From assembly GCF_000172415.1 (NCBI RefSeq), contig NZ_ABLD01000008.1, positions 147,075 to 211,074 on the forward strand: DNA of 64,000 bases. The letters run 5' to 3'. The position numbers and the translations under genes were made by a program. The notes beneath the pieces were generated by a model, which searched no databases, was not told the DNA's origin, and worked only from the letters and a program-made list of their open reading frames with translations. Positions 51,490 to 60,786 of this stretch are shown piece after piece. The stretch's first letter is position 1. The number at the start of each line of letters is the position of its first letter. This DNA is from Paraburkholderia graminis C4D1M. GTDB taxonomy: Bacteria; Pseudomonadota; Gammaproteobacteria; Burkholderiales; Burkholderiaceae.

Positions 51490-52341
51490 TTAGCCCTTTG
51501 TTGCACCGAACGTCAACCCGGCGACAAAGTGTTTTTGCATCGCAAAGAACATGGCCACCGAAGGCAGCGCAGCGAGAATGGAGCCTGCCGAAACAAGATT
51601 CCACGCTGTCGTCCATTGACCCTTCAATGCAGCAACGCCGACTGTGATCGGCGCGGCGTCGTCGCCTTGCGTCAGACATAACGCCCAGAAGTAATCGTTC
51701 CAGACAAAGGTGAAAACCAGAATCGCCAGCGCGGCGAGCGCGGGCCGTATCAGCGGAAGCACGATTTTGAAGAACACGGTCCACTCGTTTGCGCCTTCGA
51801 TGCGCGCGGCCTCGACAAGTTCGAACGGCAACTGCTTGATGAAGTTACGCAGGAAAAGCGCGCAAAATCCGGTCTGAAACGAAACATGAAAGAGGATCAG
51901 TGCGCTAACCGTATTGAACACGCCGAGTTGCAACGACAGATCGCGCACCGGAATCATCAGCACCTGCACGGGGACGAAGTTGCCCGCGACAAAGGTGGCG
52001 AATAGCGAGGAATTGCCGCGAAAGCGATAGATGGCGAGCGCGAAGCCCGCCATCGCCGCAAGTGCGATCGAGCCGATTACCGCAGGCACGGTAATGAGCA
52101 CGCTATTCCAGAAGTAATGCAGCATCGGCGAAGTGGTGAGCGCCTCGCGATAGTTGTCGAATAGCGCGAAGTGTTTGGGCCAGCCCCAATAGTTGCCCTC
52201 GCTGAGTTCTTCGGTGGACCGCACGGACGTGACGAGCACGGCGATCATCGGCAGAAGCCAGATCAGCAGTGCAATCGGCAAGGTGAGTTTGTAGACGCGG
52301 CGCGTGGCCGGTTTCCATTTGTCGATGGGAATTGGAAACAT
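51490..52341 (-). CDS. Carbohydrate ABC transporter permease (MalG/UgpE type)
   Basis: 283 residues, six membrane helices, with the inner-membrane permease loop EAARIEGANEWTVFFKIVLPLIRPALAAL that docks on the ATPase. It begins PIPIDKWKPATRRVYKLTLPIALLIWLLP and ends FGATKG. Its start is nine bases after the stop of the partner permease. Together with that permease, the binding protein and the MsmX/UgpC-like ATPase it forms a CUT1 sugar importer. The GH42 beta-galactosidase in the same run suggests a galactoside substrate. Confidence 0.93.
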   Translation of the reverse strand: MFPIPIDKWKPATRRVYKLTLPIALLIWLLPMIAVLVTSVRSTEELSEGNYWGWPKHFALFDNYREALTTSPMLHYFWNSVLITVPAVIGSIALAAMAGFALAIYRFRGNSSLFATFVAGNFVPVQVLMIPVRDLSLQLGVFNTVSALILFHVSFQTGFCALFLRNFIKQLPFELVEAARIEGANEWTVFFKIVLPLIRPALAALAILVFTFVWNDYFWALCLTQGDDAAPITVGVAALKGQWTTAWNLVSAGSILAALPSVAMFFAMQKHFVAGLTFGATKG

Positions 52342-52350
52342 GGTCGCTCC

Positions 52351-53319
52351 TTATTGCTCGGTGCGCAGCATCCGCCGCAAGTGATAAACGATATACACCA
52401 GCATGATGCCGAACAGCACGACGGCCACTGCCGCCGAATAACCGATTCGGTAGTACTTGATTGCCTGGTCGTACATGTAATAGGCGAGTACCGTCGAGCT
52501 TTCGAACGGACCGCCGCCCGTCATCACCGAGATCAGATCGAAACTGCGCAATGCGCCGATGATCGTGACAACGATTGCCATGAACGTAGTAGGTCGCAAT
52601 TGCGGAAGAATGACGTGCCACAGCATCGACCAGCCGCGTGCGCCTTCCATGCGCGCGGCTTCTATCTGCTCGGCATTGAGCGATGTGAGTCCGGTCAGAT
52701 AGAGAATCATGCAATAGGCGGTTTGCGGCCACAGTGCCGCGAATACGATGCCGAAAGTCGCGTAGCGCGGATCGCCGAGTACCGGCACGCCGTGGCCGAG
52801 AATCAGCGCGAGCAGGCCGAATGTCGGATCGTAGAACCACGAGAAGATGAGTCCGACGACGACGCCTGACAAGACGAATGGTGCAAAGAACAGCGATTTG
52901 ACGATACGGATGCCGGCCACTGCCTGATTCAGGTAGAGCGCGACGGCGAGTCCCATCGGCGGCGCGAGTAGAAATAGCAGCAACCAGATGACGTTGTTCT
53001 TCAACGCGGTATAGAACGTTTGCGCGTTGAACAGTTCGACGTAATTGGCGAGACCGACGAAAGTCGGCTCCGTCATGCCGTCCCAGTTGAAGAGGCTCAG
53101 GCGTATGGTCGAGAGAATCGGCCAGATCACATAAATGGCCACCATCACGCAGGCCGGCGCGAGAAACAGAAAGGCCGCGCGCCGTTGGCGCCTTGCAGTG
53201 GGCGAAGGACGGCGGCCGCGCGTGCGGACATTCGGCGCGCGGTCACGCGATGCGGGCAGCGCGGAGCCGCCCGGCTGAACGGGTCCGTCCACGGTGTGAC
53301 GGGTGACGGAATGAGACAA
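52351..53319 (-). CDS. Carbohydrate ABC transporter permease (MalF/UgpA type)
   Basis: 322 residues from a TTG at 53319, chosen because AGGAGAATCAC lies directly upstream; longer starts would run into the repeat array. A basic, Pro/Arg-rich N-terminus (about 45 residues) precedes six membrane helices beginning AAFLFLAPACVMVAIYVIWPIL. The EAARMEGARGWSMLWHVILPQLRPTTFMAI coupling loop is present. It is the upstream member of the permease pair, separated from the binding-protein gene by 270 bases of palindromic repeats. Confidence 0.9.
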   Translation of the reverse strand: MSHSVTRHTVDGPVQPGGSALPASRDRAPNVRTRGRRPSPTARRQRRAAFLFLAPACVMVAIYVIWPILSTIRLSLFNWDGMTEPTFVGLANYVELFNAQTFYTALKNNVIWLLLFLLAPPMGLAVALYLNQAVAGIRIVKSLFFAPFVLSGVVVGLIFSWFYDPTFGLLALILGHGVPVLGDPRYATFGIVFAALWPQTAYCMILYLTGLTSLNAEQIEAARMEGARGWSMLWHVILPQLRPTTFMAIVVTIIGALRSFDLISVMTGGGPFESSTVLAYYMYDQAIKYYRIGYSAAVAVVLFGIMLVYIVYHLRRMLRTEQ

Positions 53320-53329
53320 AGTGATTCTC

Positions 53330-53535
53330 CTGTCGACCAGAGTTAGCGCTTTAGCGCTTACTCTGGTCCCATGCAAAGCTGTCGGTGGGAGTTGGTGCTT
53401 TAGCACCTACTCCCACCCCATGCAAAGCTGTCGGTGGGAGTTAGCGCTTTAGCTGTCGATCCGGAGTTCGCGCTTTAGCGCGTTACTCCGGTCCCATGCA
53501 AAGCTCTTACTCCCACCCCATACAAAGCTGTCGAC
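53330..53535. repeat. Tandem array of extragenic palindromic repeats (about 49 bp period)
   Basis: The segment CTGTCG-NNNN-GAGTT starts at 53330, 53379, 53428 and 53453, with a remnant at 53528. Each full unit has a stem around the invariant core GCTTTAGC, for example 53336-53367, 53384-53417 and 53461-53491, followed by a CCCATGCAAAG linker. The period is 49, 49, then a shortened unit (an internal deletion). The array lies in the operon between the binding-protein and permease genes, where such hairpins can protect the upstream mRNA and lower permease expression. Similar elements are probably found elsewhere in the genome. Confidence 0.85.
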
Positions 53536-53589
53536 GCGTGTTATCGGCCAAGCAAAAACACCAAGGCGGCCGCCCGACCGCCCCCTTCC

Positions 53590-54843
53590 CTACTTTTTAT
53601 AAATCCGCTTCCGCGTCTGCTCCAACTGCGCGAGCACGGTATCAAGCTTCGACGGATCGGAAATGAACTGCTGCATGCCCTTCATGCCTTCATCGGCCAT
53701 TTCCTTCGTCATGTCGCGATCATAGAACTGCGCAATGCCGCCCTTCGTATTCGCAAGAATCTGGAAGCCGATCTTCGAAATCGGATCTTCCGGCTCCGGT
53801 GACTTGCTGTTCGCCGACAACGATCCAAGCCCCGTGGCGAGCTTCGCGCCGATTTCCGGCGTCTCGACAAATGCGAGGAACGTATGCGCATCCGCCTTGT
53901 TCTTCGCTTTCGACGGGATATGCAGCGATTCGACCGGACCATCTTCAGCGGTCGGCACATTGGCGTCGATGATCGGGAACTGGAAGTAGCCCATTTGAGG
54001 CTTCACGTTCGCCGGAAAGCCCGCGGTAATGAACGTGCCCATCAGCATCATCGCGGCTTTGCCCTGGAACAGGAACGGCTGCACCGAATCGAGATCGTAA
54101 GAGAGCGAGTTGTCGATGAAATAGCCGGCGTCGATCAACTGCTTCCACGTCGTATAAACCTTCTTCACACGCGGATCGGTGTACGCAATCTCGCCCGCCA
54201 TCAACTTCTGGTGGAATGCGTTGCCGTTCACGCGCAGATCCAGGTAATCGAACCATCCGGCGAGCGTCCATGAATCGCGGCCCGCAACGGCAATCGGCGC
54301 AATGCCGGCTGCCTTCAACTTCTTGCAGTCGTCGAGAAACTGCTCCCACGTTTTCGGCTCACCGGAAATGCCGGCCTTCTGAAACAGATCCTTGCGATAG
54401 AACATGCCCCACGAGTAGTACACCGTGGGCGCCGCATATTGCTTGCCCTTATACGACGAGGCTTCTTTCGTCGACGCATACATGTCGTTCCAGCCGTTCT
54501 TCGCCCAATCGCCGCTCAGGTCTTCAAAAAGGCCGCGCTGCGCGTAATAGGCCATGCGTTCGCCGTCATGCCAGTTCACGATGTCGGGCGCGACGGTGGA
54601 GAGCCAGCCGGGCAACTGCACCTTGTAGGCTTCTTCGTCGATAAAGGACACCTTCACGTCGATTCCGGGATGCGCCTTCTTGAAGTCGTCGACCACCGAC
54701 TGCCACACCGCGCGCTGGCTCGCGCCCTTGAACGCGATGTTCGCAGTCAGCGTGCCGGCCTGCGCAGTACTGACAACGGACGTTCCGAGCGCAGCCGCAG
54801 CGAGCGCGAGTGTCAGCAGAACCTTGCGTGGTTTCATTTTCAT
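53590..54843 (-). CDS. Sugar ABC transporter substrate-binding protein (CUT1)
   Basis: 417 residues from the ATG at 54843, with AAAGGAGACAGG upstream. Signal peptide MKMKPRKVLLTLALAAAALG...AQAGTL. Mature protein starts ANIAFKGASQRAVWQSVVDDFKKAHPGIDVKVSFID, then YYSWGMFYRKDLFQKAGI and GKAAMMLMGTFITAGFP, all standard for the MalE/extracellular binding protein family 1. It lies between GH42 and the permeases. The ligand is probably a galactoside or short galactan, inferred from the beta-galactosidase. Confidence 0.93.
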   Translation of the reverse strand: MKMKPRKVLLTLALAAAALGTSVVSTAQAGTLTANIAFKGASQRAVWQSVVDDFKKAHPGIDVKVSFIDEEAYKVQLPGWLSTVAPDIVNWHDGERMAYYAQRGLFEDLSGDWAKNGWNDMYASTKEASSYKGKQYAAPTVYYSWGMFYRKDLFQKAGISGEPKTWEQFLDDCKKLKAAGIAPIAVAGRDSWTLAGWFDYLDLRVNGNAFHQKLMAGEIAYTDPRVKKVYTTWKQLIDAGYFIDNSLSYDLDSVQPFLFQGKAAMMLMGTFITAGFPANVKPQMGYFQFPIIDANVPTAEDGPVESLHIPSKAKNKADAHTFLAFVETPEIGAKLATGLGSLSANSKSPEPEDPISKIGFQILANTKGGIAQFYDRDMTKEMADEGMKGMQQFISDPSKLDTVLAQLEQTRKRIYKK

Positions 54844-54932
54844 GCTACCTGTCTCCTTTATTCCTTGATTTTGCGTCGTTGTCGTTACTGCATGGAATTC
54901 CGGCTTGCCAATCGTCCCGTTACCCGAACCGG

Positions 54933-56918
54933 TCATTTCGATCGATACGCTGCCACGCCCTGTGGTTCGACTGCGCGCGAACCGATAATGAACGCGTCGT
55001 CTGCCACATCGGCGATCGTGTGTGCGCAATCGCCGTAGTTGAACACATAGGTCAGCGCACCGCGCCGGCTGATGCGTACGCTTTCGCCAAGCGGCATCGT
55101 TTGAATGCCTGCCTGCTGTGCGATTTGCGAAAAGAGCCGAACCGTCAGCGCGTCGTCGAACAGGCTTGCAAAGTAATGGAACGCGCCGCTTCGCACATAC
55201 GCCGGGTGGCCGTCCGCGAAACGCGCGAGCACGTCGAATGAATTCGTGCCATTGCTTTCGATGAAATCGCGCCAGTGACGCGCGACGCCATCCTCAGCAT
55301 CCGCGTTCTGTGTGCCGAGAAGACGCACAGGTTCGGTCACATTAGGCCGCATCGATTCGACGCGCCATACTCGCAACGGCAATACATCAGCGAGCGGGCC
55401 TGGCGGAAGATTCGCCGGGATCTGCAAGTCCTGAGTCTTAGAACCGGTACGCGGCCCGAGCACCACTTGCGCGCCCGACTTCGCGAGGCGCGCGGCAAGA
55501 TCAGCAGACACGACCGGCAACGGCGGCACGACGATCAGACTGTAGCCGTCCAGCGATGCATCGACCGGCACGACATCCACATCGAGACCTAGTGCGCGCA
55601 ATGCCGAGTAGTACTCGAATGCAAAGCGCGGATAGTGAAAGTCCGCACCCTGCGGATGAATCTCGAACAGCCACTTCGCCTCATAGTCGTAGACGAGCGC
55701 GACCTTTGAACGAATCGCGGCGTCGGCGTCGGCGTTCGCCGCGAGTACAGTGCCGATTTCCTCGGCCACGCGCGCGGCCTCGCTACCGCCCACGTCGAGG
55801 CGGTTATCCGGCGTATTCAGACCGGCATGCATCTGCTCCTGCGCAAACGGCGCCTGACGCCAGCGGAAATACGACACGCAACCCGCGCCATGCGCAAACG
55901 CCTCCCAACTCCACAAACGCACCATGCCAGGCAGCGGCGCGGGATTCCACATCGCCCAGTTCACTGGACCCGGCTGCTGCTCCATCACCCAGAACGGCAG
56001 CTTCGACATGCCGCGGTACACGTCGTGATTGAACGACGCAAAGTCGGGATGACCGCTGCGCAGCCAGCGCGCTTTCACGTCCGGCGCAAACCATTGCTCT
56101 TCGAGTGCGCCGAGCGGATAGCTGTCCCACGCGGCAACGTCGAGATCGGCGGCAACTTTGTAGTGATCGAACTCGGTGAAGAGCTGCATGAAGTTGTGCG
56201 CGATCGGCCGCCCCGGCGAATGCGCGCGAATGATCTCGACCTGCATGCGGTTATAGCGCGCGACTTCATCGGAAGCGAAGCGCCGGTAATCGAGCCGATG
56301 CGAAGGATGCGCTTCGGTCACGGTGGCGACGGGCGCGTCGATCTCGTCGAAACTGCGGTATTCCATGCTCCAGAACACGGTGCCCCACGCGCGGTTCAAT
56401 GCGTCGACAGTTTGATAGCGCGCTTTCAGCCACTCGCGAAAACGCTCCACTGCCGCCGGCGAATAACTGACCACGGTGTGATGGCAACCGAACTCGTTAT
56501 CGGTCTGCCAGTAACGAACGGCCGGGTGCTTGCCATAACGCTCGGCAATTGCAGTGCAAATCTTCTGCGACGCCGCGAAATACGACGGCGACGAAAAGTC
56601 ATAGTGACGACGCGAACCGAAAGCGCGCGGCCGGCCATCGGCGCCAATCGGCAAGATGTCCGGATGACGGTCGATCAGCCACTTCGGCGGCGTCGCCGTC
56701 GGCGTGCACATCACGACTTGCAGACCGGCCGCGCCGAGTACTTCGATCGCGCGATCGAGCCACGCCCAATCGTATTCGCCAGGCGTCGGTTCAACGCGGC
56801 TCCATGCGAACTCGGCTATTCGCACCTGTTCGATGCCGAGTGCTTTCATCCGGCGCGCGTCGTCTTCCCACATCGACTCTGGCCAGTGTTCCGGGTAGTA
56901 GCAGACTCCAAGGCGCAT
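54933..56918 (-). CDS. Beta-galactosidase, glycoside hydrolase family 42
   Basis: 661 residues, full length for GH42. The N-terminus MRLGVCYYPEHWP is diagnostic. The acid/base Glu is E142 in WQTDNEFGCH and the nucleophile is E313 in PFWVMEQQPGPVNW. The A-domain barrel is followed by the trimerisation domain (residues about 390-590) and a small C-terminal beta domain. No signal peptide, so it works in the cytoplasm on imported galactosides. It lies 11 bases from the ATPase gene and upstream of the binding-protein gene, in the same direction. Confidence 0.95.
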   Translation of the reverse strand: MRLGVCYYPEHWPESMWEDDARRMKALGIEQVRIAEFAWSRVEPTPGEYDWAWLDRAIEVLGAAGLQVVMCTPTATPPKWLIDRHPDILPIGADGRPRAFGSRRHYDFSSPSYFAASQKICTAIAERYGKHPAVRYWQTDNEFGCHHTVVSYSPAAVERFREWLKARYQTVDALNRAWGTVFWSMEYRSFDEIDAPVATVTEAHPSHRLDYRRFASDEVARYNRMQVEIIRAHSPGRPIAHNFMQLFTEFDHYKVAADLDVAAWDSYPLGALEEQWFAPDVKARWLRSGHPDFASFNHDVYRGMSKLPFWVMEQQPGPVNWAMWNPAPLPGMVRLWSWEAFAHGAGCVSYFRWRQAPFAQEQMHAGLNTPDNRLDVGGSEAARVAEEIGTVLAANADADAAIRSKVALVYDYEAKWLFEIHPQGADFHYPRFAFEYYSALRALGLDVDVVPVDASLDGYSLIVVPPLPVVSADLAARLAKSGAQVVLGPRTGSKTQDLQIPANLPPGPLADVLPLRVWRVESMRPNVTEPVRLLGTQNADAEDGVARHWRDFIESNGTNSFDVLARFADGHPAYVRSGAFHYFASLFDDALTVRLFSQIAQQAGIQTMPLGESVRISRRGALTYVFNYGDCAHTIADVADDAFIIGSRAVEPQGVAAYRSK

Positions 56919-56929
56919 CCGAATGTCCT

Positions 56930-58081
56930 TTATGCGTAGTGTTCGACGGATTCCAGCGAAGCGGCGGCAAAGCCGTCTTCGGGAAACAAATGCGTGGCGT
57001 GGCGCGGCACACGCAAATGCGCGCGATCGCCCGGCGCGAGATGCGTGTCGCCCGGCGCCTTTGCGATCAGCGTGAAGCCGCCTGGCTGATCGAGATGCAC
57101 GTAGCTGTGTTCGCCGAGTTGTTCGACGAGCGAGACGGTGCGTGTGAGCACCGCTTCGTCCTGAAGCGAAGACGTATCGATGAATTCGAGGTGTTCGGGA
57201 CGCACGCCGAGCGTCACCGGTTGAGCGACCTCGAGCGCGGCGCCATCCACGGGCACGCGTACGTTTTCGAGCGTCGTGTCGAGCGTGACGATCACGCCTT
57301 GCGCGTCGACGGAAGCAACCCGTCCCGGCAAAAAGTTCATGCGTGGAGAACCGATAAAGCCGGCCACAAAGCGGCTTTTCGGACGGTGATACAACTCGAG
57401 CGGCGCGCCGATTTGCGCGATGCTGCCGTAGCGCTCAGTGTCTTTGCCCGCATGCAGTAACACGATCTTGTCCGCAAGCGTCATCGCTTCGATCTGATCG
57501 TGCGTGACATACACCACGCTCGCCTTCGCAAACTGCTTATGCAGCCGCGCGATTTCAATGCGAGTCTGACCGCGCAGTGTTGCGTCGAGATTGGAAAGCG
57601 GTTCGTCGAACAGAAACACGCCGGGCTGGCGCACGATTGCGCGGCCAATTGCAACGCGTTGACGCTGACCGCCCGAGAGTGCTTTCGGCCTGCGTTCGAG
57701 CAGTGCTTCGAGTTGCAAAATGCGCGCGGCTTCGCGTACCTTGCGGTCGATTTCTTCCTTGGGAGTTTTTGCGAGCTTCAATCCAAAGGCCATGTTCTCG
57801 AACACGGTCATATGCGGAAAGAGCGCATAGCTCTGAAACACCATCGCGACGCCGCGCTGTGCGGCCGGCACGTCGTTCATGATCTTTCCACCGATCGACA
57901 AGTCGCCGTCGGTGAGATCTTCGAGCCCCGCGATCATGCGCAGCAAGGTCGACTTGCCGCAGCCCGAGGGGCCGAGAAAAACGCAGAATTCGTTCTCGCC
58001 GATTTCCAGATCGACGTCGCGAATCACCGGCGCGCCGTCGCCATACGCTTTCTGTACGCCTCTTAACGAAATGCTCGCCAT
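56930..58081 (-). CDS. Sugar ABC transporter ATP-binding protein (UgpC/MsmX type)
   Basis: 383 residues. Walker A GPSGCGKST at about residue 36-44, Q-loop, signature LSGGQRQRVAIGRAI, Walker B FLFDEPLSNLD, and an H-loop YVTHDQ. The C-terminal OB-like regulatory domain (TLGVRPEHLEF) is present. These subunits drive CUT1 importers. It is the first gene of the leftward operon ATPase-GH42-binding protein-permeases and is divergent from a lacI-type gene across a 190-base gap with a palindromic operator. Confidence 0.95.
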   Translation of the reverse strand: MASISLRGVQKAYGDGAPVIRDVDLEIGENEFCVFLGPSGCGKSTLLRMIAGLEDLTDGDLSIGGKIMNDVPAAQRGVAMVFQSYALFPHMTVFENMAFGLKLAKTPKEEIDRKVREAARILQLEALLERRPKALSGGQRQRVAIGRAIVRQPGVFLFDEPLSNLDATLRGQTRIEIARLHKQFAKASVVYVTHDQIEAMTLADKIVLLHAGKDTERYGSIAQIGAPLELYHRPKSRFVAGFIGSPRMNFLPGRVASVDAQGVIVTLDTTLENVRVPVDGAALEVAQPVTLGVRPEHLEFIDTSSLQDEAVLTRTVSLVEQLGEHSYVHLDQPGGFTLIAKAPGDTHLAPGDRAHLRVPRHATHLFPEDGFAAASLESVEHYA

Positions 58082-58118
58082 CGCATCGACTCCGTGATTT
58101 AATCGGCTCGACGACGGA

Positions 58119-58134
58119 GATTAAGCGCTTAATC
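58119..58134. promoter_or_regulatory. LacI-type operator palindrome
   Basis: GATTAAGCGCTTAATC is a perfect 16-bp palindrome with the central CG typical of LacI/GalR-family operators. It lies 38 bases upstream of the ATPase gene in the gap it shares with the lacI-type gene. A related half (GATTTAATC, 58096-58104) lies 15 bases nearer the ATPase gene and may be a second site. Confidence 0.75.
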
Positions 58135-58271
58135 AGCAGGACCTAAAAAATCGATCGCATGCGATCGCCGGTCCTTGCCTGTCTCCATGTCGTTTTGTCT
58201 GTGCGACAGATGGTGCCGTGCCTTGCGCTTTGATGCAAATGCCGGGTAACCATCCCAAATAATGACGATCT

Positions 58272-59303
58272 ATGCCCACACTCAGTGAAGTCGCGCGCCA
58301 CGCGGGCGTGACGCCCGCCACCGTTTCGAACGTGCTGCGCAATCGCGGCCGCGTCGGCGAGGCGACGCGTCAACGCGTACTCGAAGCCGTCGATGCCCTC
58401 GGCTACCGCCCGCATCTTGCCGCTCGCGCGCTGGCCGAAGGCCGCGCGCCGACGCTCGCGTTGATGGTGTCGAGCATCGCCAATCCGTTCTATCCGGAGT
58501 TCGCGCTCGCCGTCGAACGCGCGGCGCGTACGAGCGGCCACTTCGTCATCATTTGCAATACTAACGAAGATCCGGTGACGGGCCGCGCCTACCTCGATCA
58601 GATTGCCGGCACGCTGTCCGAGGGCGTGCTGGTGACGAACGCGAACCTCGAACTCGCCGACCTTCATGTGACCGAATCGCGCGGTACGCCCGTGGTTTTA
58701 TGCATGTGGGAGCGGCCCGACGATCCGCCGGGTTTGCCCTGCGTCGCGGTCGATTTTCGTCTGGCCGGCGAACTGGCCGGCAAACATCTGCTCGAGTTGG
58801 GACATCGGCGGATAGGCGCGATTGTCGGCAGCAAGGCGTCCGGCGTTCACGCAACGCGCTACGAAGGTTTCGTCGATGCACTGCGCGCGGCCGGCGTGCG
58901 CAGGAACCGCGTCCGGCATGCAGCGGATACGATCCACGGTGGCTACACGGCGGCGCGCGCGTTGCTCGAAGCCGACCCGCAACTCACTGCGATCTTCGCG
59001 ACCAACGACCTGCCGGCGCTCGGCGCGATGCATGCCGCCGCGGACCTGGGGCTTGCCGTGCCGGGGGATTTGTCGGTTGTCGGCATCACCGATATTCAAC
59101 TCGCGCGCGAATCGCGGCCTGCGTTGACCACGGTCGCGGTGCCGACCGTCGAAGTGGCCGGACTCGCGGTGTCGCTGCTGCGCGAGTTGATCGAGTCGTC
59201 GTATGGGCAGAACGCACGCGGCAAAACGAAAGTGCCGATGCGCGTTTCGTCCGCGCCGCAACTCGTGGTGCGAGCGTCGAGCGGCACGCCGCGCTCGCGT
59301 TGA
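58272..59303 (+). CDS. LacI-family transcriptional regulator
   Basis: 343 residues. The N-terminal HTH reads PTLSEVARHAGVTPATVSNVLRNRGRVGEATRQRVLEAVDALGYRPH, then a periplasmic-binding-protein-like effector domain with LALMVSSIANPFYPEFALAVERAA and VVGITDIQLARESRPALTTV. It should repress the divergent galactoside uptake/GH42 operon through the GATTAAGC palindrome; this is inference from position. Its stop is followed by 391 bases leading to frcB. Confidence 0.93.
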   Translation: MPTLSEVARHAGVTPATVSNVLRNRGRVGEATRQRVLEAVDALGYRPHLAARALAEGRAPTLALMVSSIANPFYPEFALAVERAARTSGHFVIICNTNEDPVTGRAYLDQIAGTLSEGVLVTNANLELADLHVTESRGTPVVLCMWERPDDPPGLPCVAVDFRLAGELAGKHLLELGHRRIGAIVGSKASGVHATRYEGFVDALRAAGVRRNRVRHAADTIHGGYTAARALLEADPQLTAIFATNDLPALGAMHAAADLGLAVPGDLSVVGITDIQLARESRPALTTVAVPTVEVAGLAVSLLRELIESSYGQNARGKTKVPMRVSSAPQLVVRASSGTPRSR

Positions 59304-59694
59304 TTTTCCCCTCGCACCGCTGCAAACCGAGCGAAGCATGCGGGGCTTTTAGTCGCTAACGCATGCCTTTTAGCTTTCAGACAACTTTCACCGCAGCCAG
59401 GACTTTCCCCAATCGGCGTCACTCGACGCTGCATCGCATCACCGCCGGAGAGCCCGGCCCCGTATGGCTTTTCGCGCCTAGACGTGACTGGCCGCACTGT
59501 CGCCCCCGCTCACGAGATTCCTTGACGCGCCCGTTCGCGCCTGCTGTACTAAATCAACCAAAGTGATTTAGGCGGCTTCTTTCGACCTCACATCACGGTT
59601 CGAATCAGCCGCCGTTCAGGTTGCGCCGCGCAGCGTTCGCATGTGCAACCGCCGGCAGTTCAAACGTCGTTGCCAATAACTGGAGGAGCGTCCC
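59304..59694. promoter_or_regulatory. frcB promoter and inverted-repeat operator
   Basis: 391 bases with no supportable gene. A promoter reads TTGACG (59522-59527), 17-base spacer, TGTACT (59545-59550). Overlapping its -10 is CTAAATCA-ACCAAAG-TGATTTAG (59549-59571), a perfect 8-bp inverted repeat with 7-base spacer, placed to block transcription. The ROK regulator encoded at the end of the operon is the likely ligand-responsive protein. AGGAG precedes the frcB start. A 67-codon ORF in this gap looks like chance. Confidence 0.65.
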
Positions 59695-60699
59695 ATGAAT
59701 CTGAATTCCCGCAGGCTTCCTGTCGCCAGGAAAATCGTCTCCATGTGCGTCGCGGCGTCGGCGGTCTGGTGCGCGAGCGCGAGCCAGGCAGCCGACCAGC
59801 CGGTCGTCGGCCTCATCACGAAGACCGACACGAACCCGTTTTTCGTGAAGATGAAGCAAGGCGCGGAAGCGGCTGCGTCGAAAGACGGCGCGAAGCTGAT
59901 TACCGCCGCAGGCCGCTTCGACGGCGATAACGCGAGCCAGGTGACCGCGATCGAAAACATGATGACGGCCGGCGCGAAAGCGATTCTGATCACGCCGAGC
60001 GACACCAAAGCGATCGTGCCGAGCATCAAGAAAGCGCGCGCCGCCGGTGTGATGGTGGTCGCGCTGGATACGCCGACCGATCCGCAGGACGCCACCGACG
60101 CCCTCTTCGCCACCGACAACTTCAAGGCCGGCGTGCTGATCGGCAAGTACGCGAAAGCCGCGTTGAACGGCAAGCCCGCGAAGATCGCCACGCTCGACCT
60201 CGCGCCAGGCGTGTCGGTCGGCGTGCAGCGTCATAACGGTTTCCTGGAAGGCTTCGGCGTGAAGGAAGGCGACGCGTCGATCGTGTGCAGCCAGGACACG
60301 CGCGGCGATCAGGCGAAAGGCCAGACCGCGATGGAGAACTGCTTGCAGAAAGCGCCGGACATCAACGTGGTTTACACGATCAACGAGCCGGCAGCCGCGG
60401 GCGCGTATCGCGCGTTGAAAGCGGCGGGCAAGGACAAGAGCGTGATGATCGTCTCCATCGACGGCGGCTGTGAAGGCGTGCGCAACGTGAAGGCCGGCTC
60501 GATTGCCGCGACCTCGCAACAGTATCCGTTGAAGATGGCCTCGCTCGGCGTGACGGCGGGCGTCGACTACGCCAAGACCGGCAAGAAGGTCACGGGCTAT
60601 CAGGACACGGGCGTGACGCTGATCACCGACAAGCCGATGTCCGGCATCGACAGCAAGGACACGAAGTTCGGTGTCGACAACTGCTGGGGCAACAAGTAA
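59695..60699 (+). CDS. frcB: Fructose-type sugar ABC transporter substrate-binding protein
   Basis: 334 residues. Signal peptide ends near ...ASASQA, and the mature protein begins DQPVVGLITKTDTNPFFVKMKQGAE, the periplasmic-binding-protein family 2 (RbsB/FrcB) pattern, with ENMMTAGAKAILITPSD, VVALDTPTDPQDATDALFATDN and a Cys pair (NCLQKAP, DGGCEG). Close to FrcB of rhizobial fructose importers by eye. Followed by frcC and frcA, as in Sinorhizobium meliloti. Ribose or mannose cannot be excluded as ligands. Confidence 0.88.
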   Translation: MNLNSRRLPVARKIVSMCVAASAVWCASASQAADQPVVGLITKTDTNPFFVKMKQGAEAAASKDGAKLITAAGRFDGDNASQVTAIENMMTAGAKAILITPSDTKAIVPSIKKARAAGVMVVALDTPTDPQDATDALFATDNFKAGVLIGKYAKAALNGKPAKIATLDLAPGVSVGVQRHNGFLEGFGVKEGDASIVCSQDTRGDQAKGQTAMENCLQKAPDINVVYTINEPAAAGAYRALKAAGKDKSVMIVSIDGGCEGVRNVKAGSIAATSQQYPLKMASLGVTAGVDYAKTGKKVTGYQDTGVTLITDKPMSGIDSKDTKFGVDNCWGNK

Positions 60700-60786
60700 C
60701 GCGCACTGCACGGCGGCCCACGTAACGGGCCGCCGAACGATTCGCCGCGCGGCGCCTGCCGCGCTCATGTCTCGAGGTCATCCATC

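Noticed and set aside
53330..53535. CRISPR array
   Set aside because: The repeats are palindromic units directly joined with conserved linkers, have no unique spacers, and no cas genes are present.
59363..59566. 67-codon ORF before frcB
   Set aside because: Arg/Pro-rich composition, no ribosome-binding site, and it overlaps the promoter and operator of frcB.
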